DNA from: Amoebidium appalachense
Lineage: Eukaryota; Ichthyosporea
Assembly (NCBI GenBank): GCA_963693365.1
Contig: CAVNZM010000003.1
Span: 11,284,001 to 11,348,000 of the forward strand
DNA: 64,000 nt
Direction of reading: 5' to 3'
Below are positions 25,497-49,773 of the stretch, piece by piece. The position numbers were made by a program, and so were the translations under genes. The notes beneath the pieces are model-generated. The model made no database searches. It saw only the letters and a program-made list of their open reading frames with translations, and was not told the DNA's origin. Within the stretch, counting starts at the first letter, position 1. Each line of letters starts with the position of its first letter.

Positions 25497-25621
25497 TGGT
25501 ACGGTGGTGTGTGTAAGTACACAGGTGTGTCTCCCTGTGATGCTGTGTGTGTGTGTACATGTGTATGTATGTGTGTGTGTGTGCTTTTTTTTTTTTTTTT
25601 GTTTCATGAATCAGGGTGTTC

Positions 25622-25652
<31 letters not shown>

Positions 25653-25715
25653 TTCCACAACATGTGGCATTGTAACCACCACCATGTGCCATCCGGGCCA
25701 TGCATTAATGAGCAG

Positions 25716-25775
<60 letters not shown>
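25716..25775. repeat. (CA)n microsatellite
   Basis: Thirty perfect CA units. Confidence 0.9.
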
Positions 25776-25780
<5 letters not shown>

Positions 25781-27257
25781 CACAAACAAACTTACCGTAT
25801 GATACATATGGGCACACCCTGCAGGGCACACATGTGCTACATTCACGGGCACCGCGCACCCACCAACCCACCCACCCACACCACCACCTCGTATCTCACC
25901 TCGTACCGCCAACCCACCAAATTCCTCAAATCTACCATACATAACACATGTATTACGTATATACAGCACGAACTAATTTATTATTGGGTGTAGGGTTGGT
26001 GTTCATTATTCATGTTCATGGCCTTAAAAGAAGCCGTTCGGGATATCATGCATATACTCCAAGCTCAGCAATCCTCCAATCAAAAACGCGACCTATTATT
26101 TTATTGTTCAGGACCGAATCCGGTTCAATCGGATCATCCATATAAGGAACCAACGGCGTGACAACTTGTTAAAACATAGCTGCAGCTATGCTCCTACATG
26201 TAGTCAGTGTGCATACATGTCCCAATATTCCTATTTTTCTTCTTCTTTTTTTGTCATTGCGTTACTGGTCATGTACTTGTCAGCAAAACTTCAGCAAATT
26301 TCATCAACCTTAAAAACATTTTCTCTCTCATACTTTGAAATAACATACAGCACCCAACCGATTAAGACGCTTAAAGCCCTCGAGAGGATTTTGAGAAGTT
26401 TGCCAGGAGAAGCAGATTGTTATGTTTTTAAAAAAACAAAAAGCCCCCCAAAAAAACAAAAAAACAATGATATAAAAAAAAAGAAAACAAAAAGAAAACA
26501 AGAGCATATCATTCCACATCATATGGCCCTGCAAACCTCGTCATGCATCCCCCCCTCCCCCCCCCCCTCCCCCCTCCCCCCTTCCCCCCCCCCCCCCCCC
26601 AAAAAAAAAAAAAAAAATTCGTAGGCCGCTTCTTCCCTACACTTGCCGCCTTATGTACCCGCAAATCCACCTGACTTTACTCCAATCACATGGCCGGGAA
26701 AGGGAGTCTTGCCGTTGGTTGGAGCCTGCATACACCCAAGAAACCAACAAGTCAGTGGCGGCGGCGGCGGCGGTGGTGGTGGTAGTGGTGGTGGTGGGGA
26801 AAAGGTGTCCACGCACAGATAGCAAATACAAATACGTCTTCACTTTCACCATCACACACACCTCAAGTATTCTAAATTAAAATACTGATAACTCACCAAT
26901 AACTCCTAAGCTGTAGTCTTCAATAGCATGTGTTGGGGCAAACTCTACAAGAATCGAGTGAATGCAGAAAAGTTCTTTCTGCAATACGCCAGACCGCACA
27001 TAACCTTCATACGTCAAAGACGACTGGGATTATATTCCTGATTTATTCCCAGACTAGCACCCACAAAATTCCTGAATATTCGAAAAGTAAAAAACAAACC
27101 CATAGTACGGGGAAATGTGACCACGCACCAGTTCTTGTTGCAGTATTGCTCAGACACACAAATATTTATATAGCCCTGGTACTATAACCCTAATTTATCC
27201 TAGATTATGCCACATAATTCCTGAATAATTCATAAATAACCCATGAACCCATCCATA

Positions 27258-32863
<5,606 letters not shown>

Positions 32864-34443
32864 TTTCGAAGCAAACGAGAAGATGGGACTCTCGGAAGAT
32901 TTAAAGCAGCAAATAAACTGGAAAAGGATAAGACCTTCACGCCGCCGACGTCTTTGTCTGAAGTCTCAAAAAGCTTTCACCTGCTGAATCGTCGTAACGC
33001 TATTTTTTTTTTTTGTACGACTTATTCTTTTGTAATGGAGTGGCTCACGAAGTGGCTCACCAGAGGTCTGTGTGGCCTTACGTAAGGCTGCACAGTAGCG
33101 TTTGCGCAATCAGCTATTTGATTGGAGGACATTGCATCACGCGCACCGGCACTGCGCACCTGCATGGAAGTCTTGGAAAGACACAGACACACATGCATAT
33201 GCATGGCCGTGGAAGTGTAACGCATTTTTTCAATATGCATGGCCGTGGAAATGTAACGTATTTTTTTAAATTGAAAAATTGCATACGCGTACTGAGCATA
33301 TGCTTGAGATAAGCAAGCTGTCGATGTGCTCTACTTGCAATATCCCTCACAAATGCAGGCTATGTGCACATGTGTAGCCGGTGCGTTAACTCAAAACCGC
33401 TGAGAATACTGAATTCGAAGTTGTCGAAAATAGGGCGAAAAAAAGAGAGAAATCTTCTAAAGATCTGTGCTAAATATCCACATACGATGTGTCCCGGCAC
33501 CTCATCCTGTACAGCTCACATACGTATAATGTTTATTTGTTATAATAGTTATAATAGAAGCACATGCTGCATGCACCTCCCTGTAAACGCGGCCCCTGCA
33601 ACAACACACACAAGCACACACAAAAAAACATACAGCCGAACCAGAGCACAATTCGCTCTAATCCAAACACAAAGTAAACTTTTATGTTACCAGTTTTTCA
33701 TTTTTATTTTTCGTGTGTACGTATCCAGTTCTTGTACTAGTACTAAAAATGCATAAACAGCGACCTAGCGCTATTCATGTGTATTCTGCTTGTTGCGTTC
33801 GTTTCTGTGTTTATAATACTCTCAAACGACACAGAGCTAGTCTAAGACAGCTTGCAACGAGCTTTTCTTACGTCAGAAACCCACTTTCACCGCTAGAGGC
33901 ACATAAATGGCAGTGCCTTTTCTACAACTAGAAACGAACGTAAATGGTGTGAATTTTATCACTACATGCAAGATGAGCCTGTAAATGTTGTAGAAAATCC
34001 CCTCGACAGCCTAACACATAACCCTCAAGCCTGATTTTATACCATGTTTTGTTAAAATATCAAATCATGAACGAAAAGAAGAAAAAGCGGACACGCACAA
34101 AAAAAATAAAAAATATCGTCATGCCGATCATAATGTCAATCCCAAGACCCAGCCCACCTGGCCACCCTCACCCCATCCCAACCACCTCTATTTGAATAGA
34201 AACACTTCATAACCTAAAACCATCAGACCTGTTTCCTACTCTCCTTATGTTCGCACCCCTACGCACCCCTTCCCACACAAACACACCTGAGGTTTAGACC
34301 ATATTTTTCACGTCCTGTCACCATTTCATACTCACGCAACACTCGTGTATACACAAGGTCTTATCAATAACACATCGTAGTCATCTGTCCTACTTCTCCC
34401 TCTCTCCCCCACAGACTGTCTTGATCGGTAACACGGTGTCGTC
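32864..34443. promoter_or_regulatory. PHYHD1 upstream region and PP2A 3' flank
   Basis: Mostly unique sequence without long simple repeats, consistent with a promoter for the minus-strand dioxygenase plus the PP2A 3'UTR. A 36-bp tandem duplication sits at 33197-33232 and 33233-33268 (unit starts ATATGCATGGCCGTGGAA, 3 to 4 differences). No coding region is visible. Confidence 0.5.
33197..33268. repeat. 36-bp tandem duplication
   Basis: Two adjacent copies beginning ATATGCATGGCCGTGGAA and ending in T-rich sequence. Confidence 0.85.
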
Positions 34444-39642
<5,199 letters not shown>

Positions 39643-40777
39643 GTTGCCTGCGTGAGGGATGCTACGTAAGCCACTGCTATACACAAGTCTGCAGCTTGTT
39701 TTGCCAAATTACAAATACGAGCCTTAAAGGATTTATGGAAGCAATGAACATAAAATCGATTGGATTATAAACGGACGACCAGCTTCACCGCCTCTATGGG
39801 GCAGCCTGCACAGAAAAGAGAGCAAGAATGCCTACAGTAGGACAAACCGGTGTAGCACATCTTATCTTGTTCCGTGATTGTGGCTAGTGTGGAGTGTATA
39901 TAATACATCCTGGGTCAGAATTTAGAGGTCTAAGCACAAAGAATGTCCAACATAGCCACACTCCTTGTGTGGTATAGGCATTCTTGTTCCAAGCAGGCTT
40001 CCTTCGCCCTGTAATTGGATTGGGCAATGCAATGGGTGTGCAAGTAACCAGAGCCCGTGGATTTACAGATTGTAATTGGATGATAACCCTGTTGAAGTTC
40101 GTGCGACCCGAAAAAATTTGTGAATGCACACAAGATTTAGAGCATAGCAACGATGTGTGCCTCTACACACGCTAATCCTTTGCGTTCATGTGAACCGAAA
40201 CCGAGCAAGGATCAGCAAACGATTGATGTATAGCAACGGTGCTTGCCTCAAATTCTGAGCATAAGTTTTAATGAAAAAACGTCTTGGTATGACCAAAGCA
40301 TCACATACCGATTCCTTACAGTTCCTAAACACCTTGTTTCCTCCTTCCCTTTCACCCCGCCAACGAACGAGCAAGGCTTCACACAGCAAAAATGAAACAC
40401 GGAAAACGGAAAACAAAATCTGGGCTGAACCGCCGGCCGGCGCCAGAAAATAAAATTTCAAAAATACTCAAATTCTTTGCCAAATCATGCACGATTTGGG
40501 AATCTCTTACCACATACCCTGTAATTTGAAGGTTTTGGCATGACGTTTTAGCTCCGCCTCCTTAGTTTTCTTTCGGTTCGGCTTACACAACTTCCGAAAC
40601 CCGACCCGATTCGGGTCACAGGCCGCGCGCCTGAGTACCGAAGGGAGGGAGAAAACGAAAAAGCAAAGAGGGAGGGCGAATTAGAGCCAAAGTGTAGGGG
40701 TGTATCAAGTAAACCCGTGGTTCTCGCCGTGTGTGTGTGTCTGTAGACAGGCGTTTTTCCCGGGAACGGAAGCGAAG
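39643..40777. promoter_or_regulatory. Divergent promoter region of PP2A and NDUFA5
   Basis: These 1.1 kb between oppositely oriented genes contain almost no simple repeats, in sharp contrast to the introns. This suggests selection on promoter sequence. A GC-rich palindromic patch (CCGGCCGGCGCC) lies near 40433. No extra gene is visible. Confidence 0.55.
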
Positions 40778-41263
40778 ATGTCGGCTGTTAAGACGGTAAT
40801 TTGCTCATCCACACACACCCACTCGCGAGAGTTCGAGCTCCTTGCATGTTGAGAAGCCTCGAGTTCGGCGTTTAGAGAATTGATTGGGCACTAGGCTGAC
40901 CTACACGTTTTCTCTACAAAGCTTTATAGTGAATGAGTGGGGACCTACGTATTTTCTTTTGAAAATAGCCACACACGGTCAATTCCTTCACTTTATTCAT
41001 CGTCATGTGTGCCATGCCGGTGGTTTACTGCCACAAAAACCATCACTTCTAATGCTTTGGATGTTGCAGGATTTTCGTCCTTAGATGGCGAGATACGTGC
41101 TCTCTTGGCAACGCAGAATCATTTTCACACACATAGGAACACGTGCGTACATAGATTTAACACAAACACGTTAACAAACCTGAACAGCATTCACACAAGT
41201 ACACAGGTGACAAGCGTGGTGGCAGATAGAACACATTCAAAGACTCTAAGCACACACAAGCGC

Positions 41264-41340
<77 letters not shown>

Positions 41341-41788
41341 CTTCTACGCCATATACATAGGGGGTTTACGCTGTTTACTCGAGGCATATACATATACATA
41401 GATTTACACTGACGGATAGGTACATGCACCATTGACGCAAAAACCTAACATTCGTATTAGAGGTTGTATAGTCATGCATCATTTTACATTTCGGTAGCAC
41501 CACACGTGCACAAACCTGTGTGCACGTTTACAGTGTGGGCACCCACACATCCACACACCTGCACACACAGTCTACATACACATGCACATGCACAACACAC
41601 TCAGACACACACGCAGACACAATACAACACATTCGCACTCACACACACAGGTGTTCGGTGGACGTGTGCGCGCACACACACCCGCACATGCGCGTGCGCA
41701 CACACACATACAGACGCACACACAGACCCCTAACCACCAAGAATCAAAGCAGACTCCCCATTACCCTTCGGAGACACATGTCCACGCG

Positions 41789-41821
<33 letters not shown>

Positions 41822-42151
41822 GTGTGCTTACTTTATACACAACATATGAAAGATCTTTTGATCTTCCGTGTCATAATGTTGTGTGAATATTATAAATTTC
41901 ATAGTTTTACATGACTGTTTCCTTCTAACATGTGCTTCCCCCTCCCCCCCCCCCCCCCCCACAGAGCACCGGCCTTGTGGGCCTCGCAGTTGAGCCCCGC
42001 GCCCGCGAGGTAACCCCCCCCCCCCCTCCCTCTCCCCCTCCCCTATTTCCTGCTCCTCCCCCCCCCCCCCATGTGCTCTTGTTTTTTGCATTACTTCTGC
42101 ACTGTTGTTCGTCCTGGGTGTGTGCTTCGTGCTCCATAATGCATCCCCCCC

Positions 42152-42196
<45 letters not shown>

Positions 42197-42535
42197 CCCA
42201 CCGGGGAAGGAGAAGGGGGGGGGGGGGGGGGGAGCGTGAGAGTTGTGAGAGAGGAGAGAGAGAGAGGGGGGTCCGGGGGCTGGGGGGGGGGGGGTAGAGA
42301 GCAAGAGGGAGGGAGGGAGGGGGAGGGGGGAGAGACAGGGAGGAAGGGAGGCAGGGAGAGAGAGAGAGGCCGAGAAATGGTATGATTTGTATTGTGTTGT
42401 CCCTGGTCAATGTGTACCTCGTGCTTCATAATCCCTCCCTCCCCCCTCCCCCCCAACAAAAAGAAAGAAAGAAAGAAAAGAAAGAAGAGAAAGAAGAAAG
42501 GGGAGGGGAGGGGGGCGAGGGAGATAGAGACAGGG

Positions 42536-42569
<34 letters not shown>

Positions 42570-45092
42570 GGGGAGAAAAAGAAGAAACGAAAAAAAAACG
42601 AAGAAAGAAGTCAAAAGAACGGTAAGAAGAAAAAACCGAGGAGGGAAGAAGTCAAAGAATGAAAAGGGCAAAGCAAGCATTCTTACCAATCACACTCGCA
42701 CACACATACACTGATTCACTCACTCAACTCGCTCGCACTCAACTCGCTCGTTACCTCACAAGCACACACGTGCACATGCGCCCTTACACACGCACACACA
42801 CACACACACGCACGCACAAGCACACACACGTGCGCGCATCCATACCCACGGGCACATACACACCGGCCTTCTCTATCTTCTCCCAAGAGATGTGTGCATT
42901 TTTTGCGGCGGTAGGGTGGGGGGGGAGGTTGCATTTTCATTTCTCTAACTCATCTCTGAGCAGCATCACTTTTCAGGCTCTTGCCCACAGTGCAGGGGTA
43001 TGTGTCTGTATGCACACCATAAATGCGCACTGGCTTATCTGTTTTATCTGCGGATTCTGATTGGTTTGACCATGCACGTATGAGTGTGCGTGCACAGCAT
43101 AAACACACATTGACTTATCCAATTAATGTCCAACTTCTGATGGGCTTGACCATGCATATGTGGTTGCAGATCTGTAGCTTAAATGCACGTTGACTTATCT
43201 GTTTTATCCACAGAATCTATTCGGGCTGAACATCCACTTAAACGCACACTGACTGATCCATTTTAACCACAGATTCTGATTGGCCTGTACCAGACGACGC
43301 TAGCCGAGCTGAGCAAGCTCCCTGCGGAGGCGGGCTACCGAAAGCACACAGAGACCATCACTACGTACCGCCTGAATGTGGTGGAGAAGGTGTGTGTGTG
43401 TGGGGGGGGGGGGGGGGGGGGGTTGGATGGGTGTGAGTGCGGAGGAAGGGGGAGGAGGTGGGGGAATGGTGGGTAGGTGGGTTTTATGGGCGGGTGGGCG
43501 GGTGGGTGCGTGGGTGTGTACGTGTCGGTGGGAGGATGGGTGGGGGTTGTCTGTGTATGTGTGCGTGGGGCGAGTGGGGATGGGGGTGTGTGCATGCTTG
43601 TGTGTGTGTCTGAGAGCCTGCGTGCCTGCTTCCGTACGTGCGCTCTCGTCAGTTCACAGACCGCTGCAGCATGTTTGCCCAAAATGCACCAGTCTCTGCA
43701 TGTGCAGGGGCGTGCACGCACACACACAACATACAAAATACAACACACTGATTGGGCGCACACGCACACAACACACACCACACAACACACAAACGGGCAC
43801 GCGCGCGCACACACACACACACACAGAGGGGGGGGGGGGAGGGAGGGAGGGAGGGGGAGAGAGAGAGAGAGATAAGAGAGAGAGACCACACAGACCCACG
43901 TGCACATGCACAAAGGGAACCTCGCATGCACAGTTGCACGTACCTCTGAGCATAGTTTGTATGCAGTGTTTTGACATCGTGTGTGCACTCATTTCTTCTT
44001 CCTTGGCTTACCTGTTCATCGTTTGTGTTGTTAAAACAACTCTCCTATCTGTTCTCTCCTTTATGGTCCAATTTGGGTTTGCAGCCTCTCCTTTACGTTT
44101 GTGCACCCGACATGACATTGAGACGCTACACAGGTGATTGTGTTGCTGATCTTCATGCACATCCAAACCTACAAAACTAACAAAAAAAAAGGCACACACA
44201 CACACACACACACACCTACACGCACGCACACACACGTACACGCACGCACACACACACACGTACACGCACACGTACACGTACACACACACACAGAACGAGC
44301 AAATACCGAAGATCGAGCAGACCATTGACTGCGGCTGTGCCGAGGAGCTGATCGCTCAGGCAAAGCGCGAGCTCGGTTTGATCGAGAAGGTATTAAAAAC
44401 ATGTGAAATTTTTTTATCTTTTATTCATTTCTTTATTTATTTTGTTTACTTTTTCTTTTTTCATTGTTATTTTGAATGGGTGGGTAGGTGATCTTGGTGG
44501 TGGTGGTGTGTGTGTGTGTGTGTGTGTTGTGGTAGTGGTGGTGGCGGGGGGGGGGGGGGGGGGGGGGGGGGAGGGGGGGGGGGGGGGGAGGGGATGGTTT
44601 CGTGCAGGGGGGGCGGGCGGTGGGTAAGGGGCCGGGCGTGCGTGCGTGTGTGGTGTGTGTCTTTGTGTGCAGTGTGGTACGTGGTATGTGTGTCTGGGGT
44701 TGGATGCGCACAAGCCTATCTGGGGTGCAACGGTTGTGTGTGGGGTTCGGTTTGGGTATTTTCGATGCCTTTTAGCCCCCTGAAAATTGGGATTATCTGT
44801 GTTTTTTTTTATGTGTGTGTGTGTACATTACACCACGTTTCTATAGCAATGTACACCGTGTATAGATGTGCTTCGCGTGGCGCTGTGGAAGAGCCCATTA
44901 CTTCATATCTTGCACACACACGAACACTAACAGACACAGACACACACACACACAAAAAAAAACGCACATACACGTGTTCACATGCGCGCTTGCACATTCA
45001 CACACACACACTCACCCATACTCACGTGCATTCACACACCCACGGACACACTTATTGACACAGGCACACGCGCGCACACGTTCATACACACG

Positions 45093-45129
<37 letters not shown>

Positions 45130-45199
45130 CAAGGAGTGGAAGATCTGGGAGCCACTCGTGCAGCAGGCGCCCGCCAAGCAGTGGCAGTGGCCGATGTGA
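40778..45199 (+). CDS. NDUFA5: NADH:ubiquinone oxidoreductase subunit NDUFA5 (B13)
   Basis: The exons are 40778-40795 (only 18 nt, MSAVKT), 41965-42009, 43273-43389, 44294-44389 and 45128-45199 (TGA). All introns are phase 0 and the product is 115 residues (human 116). Family signatures: [11 protein letters not shown], then [20 protein letters not shown], then the helical NEQIPKIEQ...[17 protein letters not shown], and the conserved end [25 protein letters not shown]5 is a supernumerary subunit of the matrix arm of mitochondrial complex I, so the organism has complex I. The poly-C run before exon 2 forms its polypyrimidine tract. Exons 4 and 5 are directly preceded by (CA)n ending CACAG, and exon 3 is followed by GTGTGTG plus a G-run. 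Confidence 0.96.
41265..41339. repeat. (CA)n in NDUFA5 intron 1
   Basis: About 36 CA units. Confidence 0.9.
43021..43295. repeat. Four decayed tandem copies of the NDUFA5 exon 3 acceptor region
   Basis: Units of about 56 bp lie at 43021-43076, 43101-43156, 43181-43236 and 43240-43295. Each runs from AAA(T/C)(G/A)CAC-like sequence through (G/A)CTTATC-like and TTTTA to TTCTGATTGG-like sequence. Only the last is the functional 3' splice site and start of exon 3. Confidence 0.85.
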
Positions 45200-46034
45200 A
45201 CGGACCAAAAAGCACTGTGTGCACACGCAGGAAATAAATGGGCTGGGTGATGGTGTGGTTAAAAATCTATGTGTGTGTGTGCAACATTCCCGGACTTTGG
45301 CCATTATTTCAATGGGTTCAATTCTGCAATACAACAAAAAAAGTAGGAATATGGTCGGGGGAAAGACACCTGGACTAATGTTTGTGTGCTGTCGTCACTT
45401 TTGCCTACAGATTTTTGAATGTGTTGTGTGTGGAAGTGTGTCCACCTTTGAAGGTATTTGAGTGTGCACTCACACACACACACGTGCATACACTATGTAA
45501 ACCTGTGCGCAGTGGATGCTTTTGTCGACACACACCTAGCCGACACATACACACACACAAGCGCGCCACACACATGCACAACACGTGTTTGTCACAAACA
45601 CACTACACCCTTTAATAAGCACCGTGTGTTTGTGTGTGTGTTTAGGGGGCGCACGTAGTGGCCCTTAAGTTGGGCAACAGTTTGTGTCCAGCGAAATCCG
45701 ATATCTGGCTCCATTGGGCTCGGTACACTCTAGCTATCTGGGGAGAGGGTTTCGCTTGTGTCAAGAGAAGAGTGAGAGATCTAGAGGCTACGAGAGAGGG
45801 AGAGGGAGAGAGATCTAGAGAGGGAGAATTCGAAAGAAGGGAGAGCTCACGAGACATCTAGACAGAGAAAGGGAGCCTCGGACAAGGTGGGAGATTTTTT
45901 TGGGGGGGGGGAGAGAGTACTAGTCTTAGAGAGAGCGAGCTGCGAGAGACGCGTACGGGGGTGGGGTGTGGGGAGAGAGAGACACATGGTAGTAGGAGGG
46001 GGGAGGGGGGAGGGGGGGGGGTCCGGAGGGATTC

Positions 46035-46081
<47 letters not shown>

Positions 46082-47130
46082 AGAGAAAGAGAGCGAAAGA
46101 GATGCGGAGGGGAAGGGATGCACCGATAAGCAGGCACTTGCAACGCCTGCACCGTATGGCTCAGGTTCAATTGAACCAATCACGAGCACGTGCACGTGAT
46201 TCGTCACGTGGCTAAAATTTAAAACCATGATCAATCGGGTCGGGCCGGTACATGTGTCCTCTGTGGGGCTATGGCGCCGGCCAGGCAGCAGGAACATTTC
46301 CATTTTTGTCGCGACCGCAAAATCTTCCCATTTCCGAATAGTGAAGGTTATTACACTATAAAACAGTCAAGTTTAAAGAAAACAAAGAAAGAAAAAAAAA
46401 GAAAAAAAAAAAGAAAACCCTATCTAACGTTAACACACCATGTGGCCACACAATTTCACAGCTCATGATCAACACTCTAACGGGACTATTAACCATAGTA
46501 CTAATATTCGTCAAGTATATGAACCTAATATTTCAGTATTTGGGATCCAACAATTGGAACATATCGTACATCGGCCATTGCAGCATGTGTGTGCGCGTAC
46601 TAGTGAACACAAGCGACAAACGGGGGCACGTTTTGTTTAAACATGATAAGCTAGAATAGTTAACGACAAAAAAAAAAAAAAAAAAAAATTCACAGCGTGT
46701 CATGTCATATGCTCAAAAGAATTGCAATATTACTACTTTTTTTATAGTTATGTGGCATGCACCAACAAACAAATGCTTGCACTATATGAATGCGTGACCT
46801 GCCGGAAATTTTCTTTGCGTTTCGACAGTCATTCGTCCTAAAAAGAATTATCTTTCTCCATTCCTACCTTCTTCCAACCGAGACATTTCAACTTTCCCAC
46901 TTGACTCAGCGTATTTCAACCTATTACTATACCATGACGCATGCATATCTTTAGGTATCCGATCCATCTACCTGCCAAACACCTGCGGATTTAACGTGTG
47001 TTTGTTTGATAACAGCACAACCAAATGTGACAAAGAAAAACCACACACTACTAGGGTAACTACTTTAGCCCCAATACCAGCAATACAACGTGTTAGTTAG
47101 ACAATTATCCCCCCCCCCCCACCCCACCCA

Positions 47131-47175
<45 letters not shown>

Positions 47176-47193
47176 ACCACCACCATCACCATC

Positions 47194-47246
<53 letters not shown>

Positions 47247-47319
47247 CTCTCTCTCTCCTCCCTCCCTCCCCCCCCCCCTCTCTCTGCCTCTCTTCCCCCC
47301 CCCCCCCTCCTCTCTCTCT

Positions 47320-47403
<84 letters not shown>

Positions 47404-47428
47404 ACTCACTCTCTCTCTCTCTCACTCA

Positions 47429-47510
<82 letters not shown>

Positions 47511-47685
47511 ATGTCTCCCCCCCATCCATCCCCTCTTCATTCATCTTTCTCTCTTCCCCTCGCACCACCGTAAATCATAAAACCAAAAAGGGGAGAAAAG
47601 AACATATACAGGGGCAATGTCGCCCTTTCTCTCAATGTGCACACAGTGAAGCACAGCATATGCCATGCAAATAGTACTTTCCCGC
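45200..47685. other. Intergenic region between convergent genes
   Basis: Contains the NDUFA5 3' flank; GA-rich blocks (45770-46115); and a promoter-like patch at 46165-46215 with a CCAAT box and CACGTG E-boxes (CACGTGCACGTG, then CACGTGG) ahead of an ATG at 46271. It also contains an A-run (about 47132-47173) joined to (CCA/TCA)n, then a C-run, (CT)n and (GT)n. The frame from 46271 (65 codons) shows no recognisable domain or downstream exon. Confidence 0.45.
47325..47509. repeat. (CT)n followed by (GT)n
   Basis: A CT array with CTCACTCACT interruptions passes directly into about 33 GT units. Confidence 0.9.
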
Positions 47686-47747
47686 TCAGGCCTTCCTTGC
47701 CATCGGTGAACCTTTGGGACTAGGTGCCGCCCAATTACTAAGCCCGG

Positions 47748-47811
<64 letters not shown>

Positions 47812-48481
47812 TGTTGTGTGTGTGTGTGTATGTGTGTGTGTGTGTGTGTTCGTGTGTGTGTGTGTGTGTGCATATGTTGTACAGTACCAAATTAGACACA
47901 AGTGCCACAATACAAAACGATATGCGGATTCAATCATGCTCTGCGGGGTTAGAAACACAGCAAGCATTTGGAGTAAAGTCCCCCTATCGAGTCTATTGGC
48001 AGGAGGGAGCAATGCTCGTGCAGGGGAGAGAGGGTTGGGGGTGGGGCGGCGGCGGGGGGAGGGGGGGGGGGGGGGGGGGGAGGGGATTTCAAGCGGAACA
48101 TTTCATATTCGCACGAAGCCCCAAAGAACCGACCGCATTATTCCATTTCCTTCCAACATCTGTTTTTTTACAAATTGTCATCCCCCCCCCCCCCCCCCCC
48201 CCCCCCCCACCCGCCCCTCACCCCTCTCTTCTCTCCCAGCCCCAACCCCCTCCTACCTCCCTCCACCGGCCCCCCGCCTCCCCTCCCCCTCCCCCCCTCC
48301 CCCCCCCCCCCCTGCCCGGTGACACAAACACACACACACCCGAAAAAAAAAGAAAAAAAAACTCCATTCTCTCTTCATGACCCCTCCCCGTCATTCCCCG
48401 TACGAAGGTTCTGTGTGCACATGCACCAAAGCACCAAAATGCAACCCCCCCCCCCCCCCCCCCAAAAAAAAAAAAAAAAAA

Positions 48482-48527
<46 letters not shown>

Positions 48528-48755
48528 AAAAGAAAGAATTCTTAGGGGGTGGAGGGGGGGGGGGAAAGGTGGAAGAGGAGGACGGAGGGACCAGTAAAGA
48601 AAAAAAAAGGAGAGGAAGAAGAGAGGGAATTGAGCAATGAGCAAAGAAAAAGAAAAGGACGTTAAAACAAGCACCCAGACCCACCTTCTCAAATATTCCT
48701 ATAGCCTCCGTGTTACCCCTCTGCACTGCAAGCTGGGCAGCAGACTGTCCAAACT

Positions 48756-48803
<48 letters not shown>

Positions 48804-48947
48804 CGGATTAGGGATTTAGTTTAACACACTTAAATACTAATTTTTTTTTTTTTCCGTGTGTGTGTGTGCAGGGGTTAAGATGGAGGTAGGGGTGGTCGTC
48901 CGGGGGAAGGGGGTGTTGAGGTGGAAGGTGGGGTGTGTGTGTGTGTG

Positions 48948-48981
<34 letters not shown>

Positions 48982-49218
48982 GATGTGACCGGCACGGGCA
49001 AGTACGTATGAAAGCAGGCAGGTATATGTGTCGTGCATAAGGTCTTTCTCCTTTCGCTTTTGGCATTTGGTTTCATACCTAACCTGGAACCCCTCCCCCC
49101 CCCCCCCCACCTGCAAAGACATCACTCACTCACCGGTCAGTGTCTGGTGGGTGTGGTGGGGTGGGATGGGGTGTGTGGGGGTGCGCGTGCACATGCGTAC
49201 GTGTGTGTATGCCAGTAG

Positions 49219-49287
<69 letters not shown>

Positions 49288-49365
49288 CGTGGGTGTATGC
49301 GTTCTTGCGTGTGTGTCTGTGCGCGCGTGGTGGTGGAGGTGTGTGAACAAGGTGGTGGTGATGGT

Positions 49366-49396
<31 letters not shown>

Positions 49397-49727
49397 ACGC
49401 TGTTTCTTAGTGCCGAGTCTGCGCCTGCAGCCAACAAAGGAACAATGCATCCGCTTTGGTTGTGGCACACTGCATCATGAAGGGGTGTGTTGCCAAGCTG
49501 GGGAAAAAAAAGGGGGGGGAGGGGGGGATATGAAAGCGAGCAACAAACAAAGGAAAATAAACATGTGGGGGGTGGGGGAGGGGGAGGGGGGATGGGGAGG
49601 GGAAGAGAGAGATTCCGCCGTCTTTATGCCCTGCTCTGCGTTTTGCTACTATCTGTTACTATCTTCACCATGATAGGTCTATTCCTTTAACTCCTACAGA
49701 GTAACACCCGACTTTGAGTGGCTTACT

Positions 49728-49773
<46 letters not shown>

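Larger units (their letters stand above)
24466..27257. other. SARAF 3' flank and intergenic region
   Basis: From 24511 to about 24830 there are decaying copies of the end of SARAF exon 3 (see findings). T-runs occur at 24921 and 25577, a hairpin GGCATGAT/ATCATGCC at 25271-25302, a G-run near 25623, and (CA)n at 25716-25775. The segment 26950-27152 holds two decayed copies of the PHYHD1 last-exon edge. A G/T-rich (GGCGGC/GGT)n lies near 26758. No complete gene is visible. Confidence 0.55.

Noticed and set aside
46271-46468. 65-codon frame behind E-box-like sequence
   Set aside because: The promoter-like context is suggestive, but the frame ends in lysine-rich A-tract translation and no following exon can be joined.
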